In this document: positions 43,930 through 54,299 of the stretch, piece after piece
Numbering within the stretch: the stretch's first letter is position 1
Layout: each line of letters begins with the position of its first letter
NCBI RefSeq assembly: GCF_042477335.2
Contig: NC_091263.1
Span: 73,768,501 to 73,832,500, forward strand
Direction: 5' to 3'
Length of the DNA: 64,000 nt
From: Ovis canadensis
Taxonomy: Eukaryota > Chordata > Mammalia > Artiodactyla > Bovidae
The notes under the pieces: model-generated
Seen by the model: the letters and a program-made list of their open reading frames with translations, nothing else
The model's database searches: none
What the model was told of the DNA's origin: nothing
Made by a program: the position numbers and the translations under genes

Positions 43930-44640
43930 GTACACGCCAAGTAAAAATCTTACGGACTTGATCAAAAGAAAAATTGGCAACCGAATTTTAAATTTTATGT
44001 GGAAAGGCAGGGGACCGAGGAGAGCCAAAACAATCTTGAAAAAAATAAAAAGACGAACAGTAGAGCGGGAAGACGTGTGCAGTCCCCCCTTGAGACCTGT
44101 AACACCGCTGTAGCAATGCAGGCCGTGTGCCACTGGTGTTAGGAGAAACCTCTGGGCCAACGCAAAAGAGAGAGTCCAGAAATAGACCCCACGTGAATAC
44201 AGTCAACTGAGTTTCTTGACACGTGTTTATTGGAGTGTAATTGACTTGCAACGCGGGTAGGTTTCGGGTGCGCATGACGGGGATCAGCGGCACGCGCACA
44301 CCTGTCCGCTCTGCTTGAGTCTTTCCTATGGAGGCCATCACAGAGTGTTCAGCGGCCTCCCCGTGCGAAACAGGAGGCTGGTCTTCGTTGCCTGCTGTAT
44401 GTAGCCGCGTGTATGTGCCAGCCCCAATCTCCCGATTCATCCCTAAAGTAATTCGATGGAGGAGAATATTGCTTTTTAAACACGGTGGCTGAACAATTAA
44501 ATGTCTTTCTGGAAAGAAAGAGAATTCCAGCTCTTACCTTGCTCCATACTCAAAAATAACCCAAAGGGATCACAGCTCTAAACCTCAGAGCTTTAGCTCA
44601 CATACTTGGTACACATTCTGTGTTAGGCTTTTCAGAGTTC
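43930..44640 (+). mobile_element. L1 ORF2 end, sense, with an inverted L1 3'-UTR block inside
   Basis: 43940-44215 reads as ORF2 C-terminal region in sense (ggcaaccgaattttaaattttatgtgg, gagagccaaaacaatcttgaa, gagtccagaaatagacccc). 44222-44445 is L1 3' UTR in reverse (tattggagtgtaattgacttgc). 44480-44580 returns to sense (ccatactcaaaaataacccaaagg). It is either an insertion or an inversion. Confidence 0.6.
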
Positions 44641-44904
44641 TTACCAGTTTCTGTATCACAAAAGAGGTATGTTTTTTATTACAATTCAAACCATGTCTCC
44701 CACGGAGAACCTTGGGGAGTGCACATACAGTTATCATATAGGGTTTTAAAATAACCTAGCGGGATTATGCCTGTTGCTCTATAAGTTGGTTTTCCCAAGT
44801 TATTTATTTCCCAAGAAATAAATTGTGGACAGCGTTCCCGATCTGCACATGCAGGTCTAAACTCATCCATTGAAAAAGCTGCATAACAAGCCAAACAATA
44901 CTGG

Positions 44905-45022
44905 CTGCCGTTGTCCAGTCGCTCCGTCGTGCCCGAGTCTTTGCGACCCCAGGGACTGCAGCATGCCAGGCTTCCCTGTCCTTCACCATCTCCTGGAGCT
45001 TGCTCAAACTCATGTCCATGTT
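44905..45022 (-). mobile_element. BovB LINE 3' tip, antisense
   Basis: gttgtccagtcgctccgtcgtg, gactgcagcatgccaggctt and tccttcaccatctcctggagcttgctcaaactcatgtcc are BovB 3' terminus in reverse. Confidence 0.8.
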
Positions 45023-45369
45023 TATATCAAAATGTATCTAACCAGTCCATATTTATGAACCTGGAAGCTGTTTTCAAGATTTTTTCTTTACAAATGAGGT
45101 TGCTGCATTATCTTCTCATATGCTATTAACGGTCTTTCTGCGCGATCTGTTACTTGAGCGTGTGTGATCTGTTGCCAAGTGTATGGACACTTTATGCTCA
45201 GGTGGCTTCCGGCTGCTTGGTCGTGCATACAGGCTTTACCAATCTCCATTCCGTCAGCAGTGGAGGACAGGAGCCACGCTCCTGCGGGTTCAGGCTCGCA
45301 GTCAGGGGTGTTATCCCCCCTGTGGCTTGTGTTGGCTCCACCTGCTAAACGCCCAGTGCTATCTCACTG

Positions 45370-45660
45370 TTAGTTTTCATTTTCGCTCCTTTGGTTGCAA
45401 AGGAGGGCGTGCTTTCTTTTCGTATGTTTATTGACCCCGACGTTTCTTCTTAGGCGAGTGGCCTATTTCTCTGTTGCTTGCCTTTCCCTTATTGATTTTT
45501 AGGAGCACTTTGCATATTACAGATACGACTAGTGCCTCATGATCCGCATGGCAAATACTGATTCTCTCTCAGTCTGCGGTTGACCTTCTAAGTTTGTTTA
45601 TAGCTCTGTTAACTATACAGAAGTTGGCACCAATGTTTCAATTTTTAAATTTCTTTTTAA
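45370..45660 (-). mobile_element. Old L1 fragment, antisense
   Basis: cttattgatttttaggagcactttgcatattacag and ctcagtctgcggttgacct follow an L1M segment in reverse. Highly diverged. Confidence 0.5.
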
Positions 45661-45667
45661 TTAATTA

Positions 45668-45952
45668 AAATGTTTTGGTCACACCGGGTCTTCACTGCTG
45701 CACAAGGGCTTTCTGCAGTTTCGGGGGCAGGGGCCCCCGTCCACCGTGGGTGGGCTTCTCAGTGGGTGGCTTCTTGCTGCAGAGCCAGGCTCTGGGCTCG
45801 CAGGCTTCCGTACCCGCAGCACGTGGGCTCAGGAGTTGTGGTGAAGGGCCTGGCTGCCCTGTGGTGTGTGGGATCTTTGCAGGCCAGGGATCGAACCCGT
45901 GTCCTCCGCTCGGGCAGGAAGATTCTTACCACTGGACCAGCAGGGAGGCTCA
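45668..45952 (-). mobile_element. CHR-1-type long tRNA-Glu SINE, antisense
   Basis: ttttggtcacaccgggtcttcactgctgcac, ctcaggagttgtggtgaagg, gggatcgaacccgtgtcctcc and accactggaccagcagggagg. This is the longer CHR form, about 285 bp. Confidence 0.82.
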
Positions 45953-46184
45953 ATCATTTTCTTCACATTTTCTGCTTTTTGTGTGATGCTTAGAAAACCC
46001 CTTGCTACCTCCAAGTTACAGATGAAGTCGTAGAATGTAGTGGATTTCCGTGATTCAGCTATGCTGGGGATGTTTCAATGCTTCAGCCAGGTGTTGGTTA
46101 TATAGGTATCTTTTACATTCTTCAGGTACTTTTGTGTGCCTGAAATATTTCAGAGTCTGTTTTTATCATGAAATAAAGGGAGGA

Positions 46185-46362
46185 GATTGAAGACCGGAGA
46201 AGGGAATGACAGAGGATGAGATGGTTGGATGGCATCACCGACTCAATGAGTTTGGGTAAACCCTGGGAGTTGGTGATGGACAGGGAGGCCTGGCGTGCTG
46301 CAGTCCACGGGGTCACAAAGAATTGGACACGACTGAGTGACTGAACTGAACTGAACTGAAAG
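46185..46362 (+). mobile_element. BovB LINE 3' end, sense, with (CTGAA)n tail
   Basis: gagatggttggatggcatcaccgactcaatg, gtgatggacagggaggcctgg and ggtcacaaagaattggacacgactgagtgactgaa, then repeated actgaactgaa: a typical, near-consensus BovB 3' end. Confidence 0.9.
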
Positions 46363-46904
46363 GGAGGAGAAAACCAAATACCTTTTTGATGGGGCTGCAC
46401 CGCCAGAAAAAACTCCAAGCCTGGCAAAAACAAACTCACAAAAACAAACAAACAAAACGAGACTACGTGACGTTGTCTGCAAGCTTCAGCAATCTCTAAT
46501 GTCTGAAACAGCACCGCCAGGAGTCGGCTGCCACTGACGGATGGAAACCCCAGTGCCTGCCGCACAGACATGGCCGTGGAGCGGGGGTTGGGCAGGGAGA
46601 AGCCGCCCAGGAAACGCGGGGAGAAGTTTCAAGCATGCTGCGACAGGATGGACCTTGACATCACACTGAGTGGAAGACCAGAGTGGAGTGCGTGGGCCCG
46701 TGCGCCTCAGACATCCGCAGCAGACACAGAAAGCACGTTGTTGGTTGCCACGGGCCGCTGGGGACAGAGCAAGGAGAGGGGCTGCTGATGGATAACGGCA
46801 ATGCAAATTTCCTAAACTTACATTGTGGTAATGGTTGCTCAGCTCTGTCAATATACTAAAAACCACTCACCACTACCTTCTCCAAGTTTCAGGGTGTGTT
46901 AGGG

Positions 46905-47110
46905 CTCCATTCCTTTTTTACGGCCAAGTAATATTCCACCGCGTGGCTGGACCACGATTTAGCCGTTCATCAGCTGATGGGCCTGTCTCCACTCTGGGGC
47001 CATCATGACCACACATGTATCAGCCTGTGAGTGGACGCATTTTTCTGTGTCTTGGACACACACCTGGGAGTTGTGCTGCTCCGGTGGCGTAGAGAACACG
47101 GCGATCCTGC
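46905..47110 (-). mobile_element. Old L1 fragment, antisense
   Basis: tttttacggccaagtaatattccaccg, ccgttcatcagctgatgggc and acacctgggagttgtgctg follow the ORF2/3'-UTR junction region of L1 in reverse. Confidence 0.65.
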
Positions 47111-47969
47111 CTCACGTTTCCCAGTGTTCTTGCTCGCAAGCCTGGAGACGTGCTGTGGTTCGTGCCCCCGGCTATGGTCATGCCCTCTCGCTGTGCCAGG
47201 GGTTGGGAGGCCAGACTATAAGCAGCAGCAGCCGTGTTCTCCTGCAGCCTTGCCTGGGCACGGGAACTGCAGCTGGCCGCACCGCAGTTAGAGCTGCCGG
47301 AGCAGAGTCCTGCCTGCACTCCCGTCTCTCACTCCCCTGCCTCTCTCTGTTTCTCAGTCTCTATCTCCCTCTCTCCGGAGAGCCTGCAGCACCCATCTGC
47401 TCTCTGGCTATCACCCACAGCTGGCCTGGTCGTCACCAGGAGGTGGTCCAGGAAGGCTCTCGGGCCGAGGCCTGGAGGATGAAGAAGCCACGTGGCTCTC
47501 TGAGCAAAGACAACATCAAGTGCAAATGTCCTGGGGTCACCGCGTGCCGGGTCGGCTTGAGGAGCAGCCAGGAATCCCTGCAGGCTGGATGTAAGCAAGC
47601 AAACAAATGAGATCAAAGGGTCAACAAGGGGCTAGATCAGATGGCCTGGGCTCCTGGGGCGAGGAGGAGCAGGCTCACATTTTCCCAGGGTCTCTCTGCC
47701 ATGGTGGTCTGAGGGGACGGTGGGGCAGCTGGAGGCCTTCCATCCTGCAGGAATCCAGGAGAGATGTCAGCAGCTTGGACCAGGGCTGGAGCTGTGTTGA
47801 CGCTGGTAAAGGTCAGAGTTTGGAATAACCGACTGAAGGCAGGTGCGCGAGGAGGCGGGGCAGATGCTCCCCGTGACCTTGGCTCACGCCTCACTGTCCT
47901 CTAGGGGACCACTGCTCCGACCCCCTCCAGTCCCCTCTGCCCACAGAGAGACTTCCCAAACGCCAGCTG

Positions 47970-48180
47970 AACCCACTGCCAAAGTGTTCCGTCCTGATAG
48001 TCAATAGATCTATTGCCACGTGCGTCACAAAACACCAGCTCACCGAACCCATTACCTTGTCAGTAATAGAAAAGTATCTCTCAGTAACAACCTCGTGTAT
48101 AAAGACATCCATCGATGTAAAGAAAATGTGAGACAGCCCCGGCGGTGAAGCGCCGAGGCGAATATTCCTGCAGAGGGGAG
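47970..48180. promoter_or_regulatory. Candidate non-coding element with CACGTG E-box
   Basis: A repeat-free AT-richer island carrying the palindromic E-box CACGTG followed by cgtcac (near 48017-48027) and agtcaatagatctattg. It lies about 7.7 kb upstream of exon 1S. Speculative. Confidence 0.25.
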
Positions 48181-48344
48181 TGGATGAGACCCGGCCCCGG
48201 GGAGGCCCCGGACACACCTGGCCCACCGGCCCGCGGGCGGCTGCCTGCCGGTCCAGGTGCCCCTGAGGCCACCCAGCCTCTGGCCTTCTCATTTCCTCCG
48301 CCCGGGTTTCCTGTGTCGCCTCTGAGATTTTTTTTTTCCAAGAT

Positions 48345-50490
48345 CGCTAGTCATTTATTTTTCACGTTTACATGTTTTAATCCATCTGGAACGTGTTTGG
48401 CCGTATCTGAGCGGGGGCCAGTCTTCTCTTCTGCCAGACGGCCGTTCCCGTGCGCCAAGAGCACTCATCTCACAATCTGCCCTCTTCCACCGAGCCGAGC
48501 GACCACCTTTGCCGTATGTCACGTCCTCATGCGCGTGGGAATCTATTTTGGGGTTCTCTGTTGTTCGACACTGTCTGTTCCTCTGCCAGAGCCATATTGA
48601 TTTGATTTCAGTGACTCTATACTATGCTCTTATTTCCGGGAAGGCAAAAATCCCACGTCGCTCTTTCTCCAGCTTTCCTTGGTTATTCCGCCACATAAAC
48701 TTTGAGGTTGTTTTATCCAGTTGTGTTTTTTTTTTTTTAATCACACTGTTGGTATTCCAGTTTGAATTTTGTTAAATCTGTGCCGGAAATATGGGAGAAT
48801 TGACATTTTTATGGTATTAAGTTTTCCCATCCAAGAACATGCCCTGGCTTGCTCTCTTCCAGATCTTATTTTGATATCTTCCAGAAGATTTAATCCCATT
48901 TCTGTCTCTACACTTCTACTTCATGTGCTTTATTTTTCACAAACAATATACGGTTCTGTTTTGTGTTTAGAATTCTGCCCGTTCTTCCTCTGGCCGACGC
49001 TCTGTGCCAGCCACACAAGGTCACCATTGCATGGCATTCCATCCAAGGACGCTGCCACTCTTGGCTGGTCCAGCTCCTTGAGATGGGCCATTAGCTCATG
49101 TCCAGAGTTTCTCTTTAATTTCTTTCTCTCTCTCTTTTTTTTTTGAACAAATAGTGCGCCATGAATATCCTTGCCTACATCTCTTCTGCTCATGTGTGAG
49201 GGTTTCTGAAATGCCTCGACGAGGAAGTGCGGAGCCACATGCATTCCTGTCTCCAACTGTACTAGATGCAGCCAAAGGGCCTGCAGACTGCCTGCACCAA
49301 CTCGCCCTTCAGCCAAGACGGCCAGAGGATTCTTCCTTCCCTGCGCTGCAGCCAGTCATGGAGTTTCCTCCAACTTCTCTTCTTGGCAGACTTCTGTTCC
49401 TCTCTATCTTTATTTTCTAATCAAAATATTTTGGTTTTTAACCTTTTTTTTTTTGTATAGGATATGTGTATATCCATCTGTATCTCTATTTCCATCTGTC
49501 TATCATCTGTGTAATTTTAAACAGTGATCAGCGCTTCCACAGTAAGGTCGTTCTCTTCTCCCTCCCCCAGCTACCCAAAGGTATATCGTTTCATAGGTGC
49601 AACCACTGTTAGCCGGCTCTTTTGTTTTCTATCCAGAGAAATTCTGTAAACATGTGAGCACATCTGTATGGATCATCTCTTCTTGTCCCCGTGTGTAACC
49701 ACACCACCCTTCAGCTTCTGCAGTGTGCTACTAATTCTCTCTTGGGATCACTTGATATCCATATAGAGAGCTGCTGCTTTCTTTTTTCTGCCTCCTTTCT
49801 TCCCTCCCTCCCTCCTTCCTTTCTCAGCATAACAGTCCACTGTTTGGCTGTGTGACAGTACTTTTAAGAGTCTCTTCCAGGAGAGCATCTTGAGTTTCCA
49901 ATCGTGCCGTAATGTACAAGGCTGCCGTGGATTCCCTTACAGATTGCACAAGTCTGGGAGCATCTCTCTCAGAAAAGTCCTATAAATGGAACTCTCGGCT
50001 CCAAGCATAATGCATTTGTAAACTCGATAGTGCCACATTCCCCATGCCAACCTGACGGCGCATCAGTGGGCACCCCTGCCAGCCTGTCTCCCCCACCCGC
50101 TGAGGGAGACAGTGTGCAAGCGTCTGTTTTGATGCTTGCTAACACCGCTGGGGGTCCAGTGGCATCTCAAACTGGCTTTTAGCTTATTTCTAAGCATCTT
50201 TATCATGCTCTGATTCCCGCCGCATAAAGCTAACGTAGTTGTATGCTTCAGTGAGTTTTAATAAGTTAATGGAGTTACAGCCATCACCACAGTCTAGTTT
50301 TAGAACACCTCTCTCTTCCCAAATCTCTCACATATTTCAAATTTTCTCTGACTGAGATCAAGCATGTCTTCATTAAGATCCCTTCTTTCTCATTTTCCTT
50401 GAATTTTCTTTTAACAGCTTTGCCCACTTTGTAGTTGTACTTTTTTTTCTTATTGATTTGCAGATACTCTTTGTATATAATGCTCCCAGA
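48345..50490 (-). mobile_element. Long tract of old antisense L1 (L1M) fragments
   Basis: 48350-48970: ttttaatccatctggaacgtg, gccatattgatttgatttcag and gggagaattgacatttttatgg. 49490-50490: ctacccaaaggtatatcgtttc, gtaatgtacaaggctgccg, aatggaactctcggctccaagc and cttattgatttgcagatactctttg. Each follows L1M 3' ORF2/UTR in reverse order, so one old element or two in tandem may be present. The middle part (48980-49480) is less certain. Confidence 0.7.
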
Positions 50491-50494
50491 CCAG

Positions 50495-51360
50495 GGCAAG
50501 TGCCTTTCCTCATGCAAGCACTGGGGATTCCAATTCCCCTAGACGGGGACGAGTGGGATCTCTTGATGTGCCTGTATCTCCACCACGGAGTGGCCACACC
50601 TGATCTTACTCCCCGACCTCCAACCTCTCAGCACAGGACATGGCCCAGAGCATCTCTGCCAAGAAGCCTCGGTTCGGTATTTCTAAACGCGTGGTCTTTC
50701 CCCCTCATGGCTCCTCTCACAATTCGCGACAGTGTGTTCACGGGTGTGAGCCTGCTCGCTCGCAGAGGCGATGCCTCGACAGGCGCCAGCACACTCTGTT
50801 CGGCACCGTGCACCCAGGGTGCAGATGCTGCTGCCGGGCACTGGAAAGCGCCCACTGGACCTATTAGCTGACAAGCGCCTAAGGACTTTACAGAACCGAG
50901 GCGGAAAGACACTGGAAACAGCCGCCCTTATTCCTGCGGAGGACACATCCCCGACCCAGGGGCCTGCAGGGGGGCACGAGGCTGGTGAGACCACCTCCGC
51001 CATGCCGAATGTGGGCCTGGGACAGCCAGGTTTGCAAGCGAACCTGGAAATGAGTCTCTTCACGCGAACTCTTCCGCTCCCAAGTATCGGCAGTAGTGGG
51101 CTGTTGCTCGCGAGTTGCTGTTTAAATGCGCGCTCGGGAGGAATTCTCGCAACAATGCCGGGGCCTGACCCGAGGCTCAGAGTACCAAAGGAGCTTGCCA
51201 AAGGCCACCCAGCCGGGAGGGGCTGTGCGTGCTGGGGGGTCCGGCCCGAGCCTGAGGTGCTCCGGGAGGAACGGCACTGCTGAGCAGCCCCTGTCGAGGG
51301 AGATGGGCAGGCCGAGCTCCACCTGGAAGCCCACTGGGGCCGTGGCCTCCTGTCGGCCGG
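50495..51360. other. Intergenic unique DNA, nothing recognised
   Basis: No gene or repeat supported. Open frames on both strands are compositional. Confidence 0.5.
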
Positions 51361-51369
51361 CTCACAGCA

Positions 51370-51425
51370 ATTCATCATCGCAGCCTGATGACAAGGCGGG
51401 GCAATTATCTCGTATTACGAGTGAA
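51370..51425. promoter_or_regulatory. Candidate GATA-site element
   Basis: TTATCT (reverse AGATAA) at 51405-51410 inside the short AT-rich stretch gcaattatctcgtattacga, 4.4 kb upstream of exon 1S. A single motif in an island of reduced GC. Confidence 0.3.
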
Positions 51426-52129
51426 GTCTCCTGGGGCCCAGGCTGGGGGAGAGACCAGGCTCCTGTCCCTGCCCTCGAAAACACACGGCGGGGGTCCTCA
51501 ACCCCCACCACCAGACTTGGAGGCCGCAGCAGGTCAGTGGAGCCGACACCCCGGGGACCAGGGTGCACCACGCACCCTGGGTGGTGGGCAGGCTGTAACA
51601 GTGGAGCGGAGATGCCGGGCCCGGCCCACCTGCCCGCATTCCCTGGACCCCCAAGGATTCCAGGGCTGAGGGCCTGCGGGGAACAAGCCAGCCGCCCCCC
51701 ACCCCCCGCCCCCCCCAGGGGCCAGCAGTCACAGACCCGGCCAGTTCACGTCGCGCCCAGTCCGCACTGCAAGAGAAGCACTCAGTAGACAGAACAGAGG
51801 GGCAGGCAGGGCGACAGCAGGCGGAGAGCCCAGGACGGGGATGCTCGGGCCCCAGAGCGCGGCAGGCGGCCCCTGCGGCCGCGGCAGGAGGCGGGGACAC
51901 CGGGTCTGAGGGTCAGTGAGGCCTGTTAGGTAGGTTCTCGAGGGTCCTTCTGAGAGGTGAGCTTGCTGCCAGCTAGGCTGGGTGGCGTTGACAGGCGGCC
52001 CCGTCTGTGATTTCCTGCCGATGCATCCATCCTTTCGGCAGACACTCGGGGGGTGTGTCCCGAGGCCCGGCGGGCCTGGGGACGCGGCGGCGGCGGACGG
52101 AGACCCCGGGCCGCCGCTCCCGCGCGGGG

Positions 52130-52143
52130 CCGCCAGGGGGCGC
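52130..52143 (+). promoter_or_regulatory. CTCF-like motif, plus orientation, in CpG-rich block
   Basis: CCGCCAGGGGGCGC, a near-ideal CTCF core, lies in a CpG-dense block (about 52030-52220), 3.7 kb upstream of exon 1S. Confidence 0.55.
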
Positions 52144-52229
52144 GCTGCGCCCGCGCGCCGGGGGTCGCGGGCCCGGCCGGGGGGCGGGGCGGGGGCGGGG
52201 CGGCGCCGCAGGTGGGGTGACTTTGGGTT

Positions 52230-52325
52230 TGACCTGCCTGGCGACGAGCTAATCCCGGCGTATAATAGGCTCCTGGGAGACAGGGAAAATGGCTGCGGCG
52301 CTATCTGCGTCGCCATGGGGACCAT
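52230..52325. promoter_or_regulatory. Candidate GATA2 upstream element (position of mouse -3.9 kb site)
   Basis: Low-GC island between a CpG block and a (GT)n tract. It holds CTATCT (reverse AGATAG, 52301-52306), gcgtataataggc and gagctaatcc. At about -3.5 kb from exon 1S it fits the mouse -3.9 kb GATA-switch site. The assignment rests on position and motif. Confidence 0.35.
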
Positions 52326-52372
52326 CGCGTGTGCGTGCGTGTGTGTGTGTGTGTGTGTGTGCGTGTGTGTCC
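52326..52372. repeat. (GT)n microsatellite with GC steps
   Basis: Alternating gtgcgtgcgtgtgtgtgtgt tract, interrupted by one gcgt. Confidence 0.92.
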
Positions 52373-53194
52373 ATGTCGGTGCGCGCGCACGCCTGGAAAG
52401 CACGGCCTTTGTGGGCGGCGCGGGGACCCCTGGCGGCGGGGCTCCGGTCTCTCTCGCCGCAGGTCCTGAGCGAGGGGGCTCTGGGGCCCCGGGCAGGCGA
52501 GCCTCGAGGCGGGCGGGGACCCCTGGGTGTTGCCGAGCTCCTCGTTTGGTGCCTGGCACACACCCCCTCTGGCAGGAGTGGGGCCGGCTGGTGTGTGCGG
52601 GGTTGGGGGTGGGGGCCCACCACCGGCAGGCCCAGGGCCAGGCCCCTGCCCCCTCGCCAGGACACACAGAAGATACACGAGGCCGCACCCACCCTCGTGC
52701 AGACCTGTGCAGAGAGTCACGCGTGGAGGCACGCGCCTAGGAGCATGCGGACCCGAGGACCCACAGCCTGGCCTGGTGTCAGGCGACACCTCCTCCCGTG
52801 TGCACTCCTAGACGGCCTTGAGGAGGGCAGACACGTGGAACACCCCCCCAGCCACGCCTTCACCCGCAGGCTGGCACCACCGCTCCTCCTCGCACGTGTC
52901 TGCTCACGCTGGGGGACACGCATGCCCGCACGCTCACGCAGCACCCCTTCCTCAGGCAGCCTCACCTGGACCACGCCCACACTCGCCCTGAGCACACACC
53001 CCCGCGCTTCCTCATCTCACACTTGTTCGACGTGCCCGCAGGTACGCCAACAACCCTGCTCGTTCGGGGCCCACCCACTGGCACACCGCCCTGCTCATTT
53101 ACACACGCCGGACACACCCGGGGACACACACTTGGGTGCCTTCGGCAGGCCGGCCGGCCAGCGGCCCGCGCACCGGGCGCCCGAATGCCCCCCG

Positions 53195-53450
53195 CAGACG
53201 GCTATCTGCCTGCCCATCAACGCGCGGACCTGCGGTGGTAAATGATGCATTCGATGGCGGGCGCATTTGTTGTGCGCGCTCTGAAAGGGCTCCGATAATC
53301 TGGAAGGCAGAGATAAGGAGCACCATTTATTCCGCGGCACTTTGGAGACAATTCCCTAACCCTGTACAGCCCCATTCTCGGGCAGCCTCCGGGAGCCGGG
53401 CAGATAACGATTGGCTATTCATTATCTTCGCCGGGAACAAAGATTAGCCG
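53195..53450. promoter_or_regulatory. GATA-motif cluster upstream of GATA2 (position of mouse -2.8 kb site)
   Basis: Four WGATAR motifs in 226 bp: CTATCT (53202-53207, reverse), AGATAAG (53311-53317), AGATAA (53402-53407) and TTATCT (53422-53427, reverse). There is also GATAAT at 53294, a RUNX-type TGCGGT (53231-53236), an inverted CCAAT (ATTGG in cagataacgattggc) and ETS-like GGAA. It is an abrupt AT-richer, repeat-free block in GC-rich DNA, 2.4-2.6 kb upstream of exon 1S. In mouse, GATA1/GATA2 exchange takes place at -2.8 kb; orthology is inferred. Confidence 0.6.
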
Positions 53451-54194
53451 GCCGAGATGAAAAATTACCCCCGGACAGCGGCGCAGCCCCGCGCGGACCC
53501 CCCTGCCCGCGCCTTGGGGCCCCGCCCGCCCGCCCGCCCGCGGGCTCCACGCTCACGCCCTCCCGGCGGCGGGCCTGGGCACTCGAGGATGCTCGGACGT
53601 GCGGGGGGCGGTGGGGGGAGGGCGCGGCTGGCGGTCCGTCCGCGTCTGCCACCCCGCCCAGTCTATCTTTCACGTCTGCTCTCCCGCCTCCTTCCCCGAG
53701 GGGCCCTGTCTCCGCTCGCCCTCCCCGCCGAGGTCTAGGAGCCCCTGGGGTGCCCTTCTCTCCGTCTCTCTCATCTCTCTGACCGTGTCTCTTTCCCTGG
53801 TTAACACTTTCACAGCCTTCCTTCCCATCTCTCCAACCCTTTCTGCCACTTTTTTTTTCTTTTCTTTCTGCTACTTTTTGGTTGTATCCCTGAGGCTCCC
53901 CCAACCCTCCACCATTATCGCTGTTGCTTTTTACGGTCTGTCCTGGGGTCTCCCTGCCTGTCCCCTTTACCTGTCTCTCTGGACCTTTCTAGCACAGACT
54001 CTCCTTGTCTCTCCATCCACCCCAGGGAGACTCCAGCCCCTCCGGGAAAGGAGATGGTAACTGGGGGGGGGGGAGGCGGAATCCCCCTCCCAGGGATCAG
54101 GGCAGACTAGGAAAGGCCCTGTAGACACAGCGCCTGCTGGGTTTGTGGGGTGCACTCCTGTGCCCCCCGTCCCCCCCCCCCCCAAGGAGGCCAC

Positions 54195-54290
54195 CTCATT
54201 AGAGCAGTTATTCAGCATGGTGCTGGCTTTGGCAGATAAGCCTTATCAGCTCATCTCCCCCTCCCACAGACAGACAGCAAGTGCCCTCGC
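54195..54290. promoter_or_regulatory. Inverted double GATA site (position of mouse -1.8 kb site)
   Basis: GATAAG-C-CTTATC at 54235-54247 is a perfect inverted repeat of two GATA motifs with a one-base spacer. It is followed by tcatctcc and lies 1.6 kb upstream of exon 1S. The flanks (ttagagcagttattcagcatgg) are AT-richer than their surroundings. This fits the autoregulatory -1.8 kb site of Gata2. G- and C-runs (54063-54073, 54171-54183) lie just upstream. Confidence 0.6.
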
Positions 54291-54299
54291 AAATGGCAC

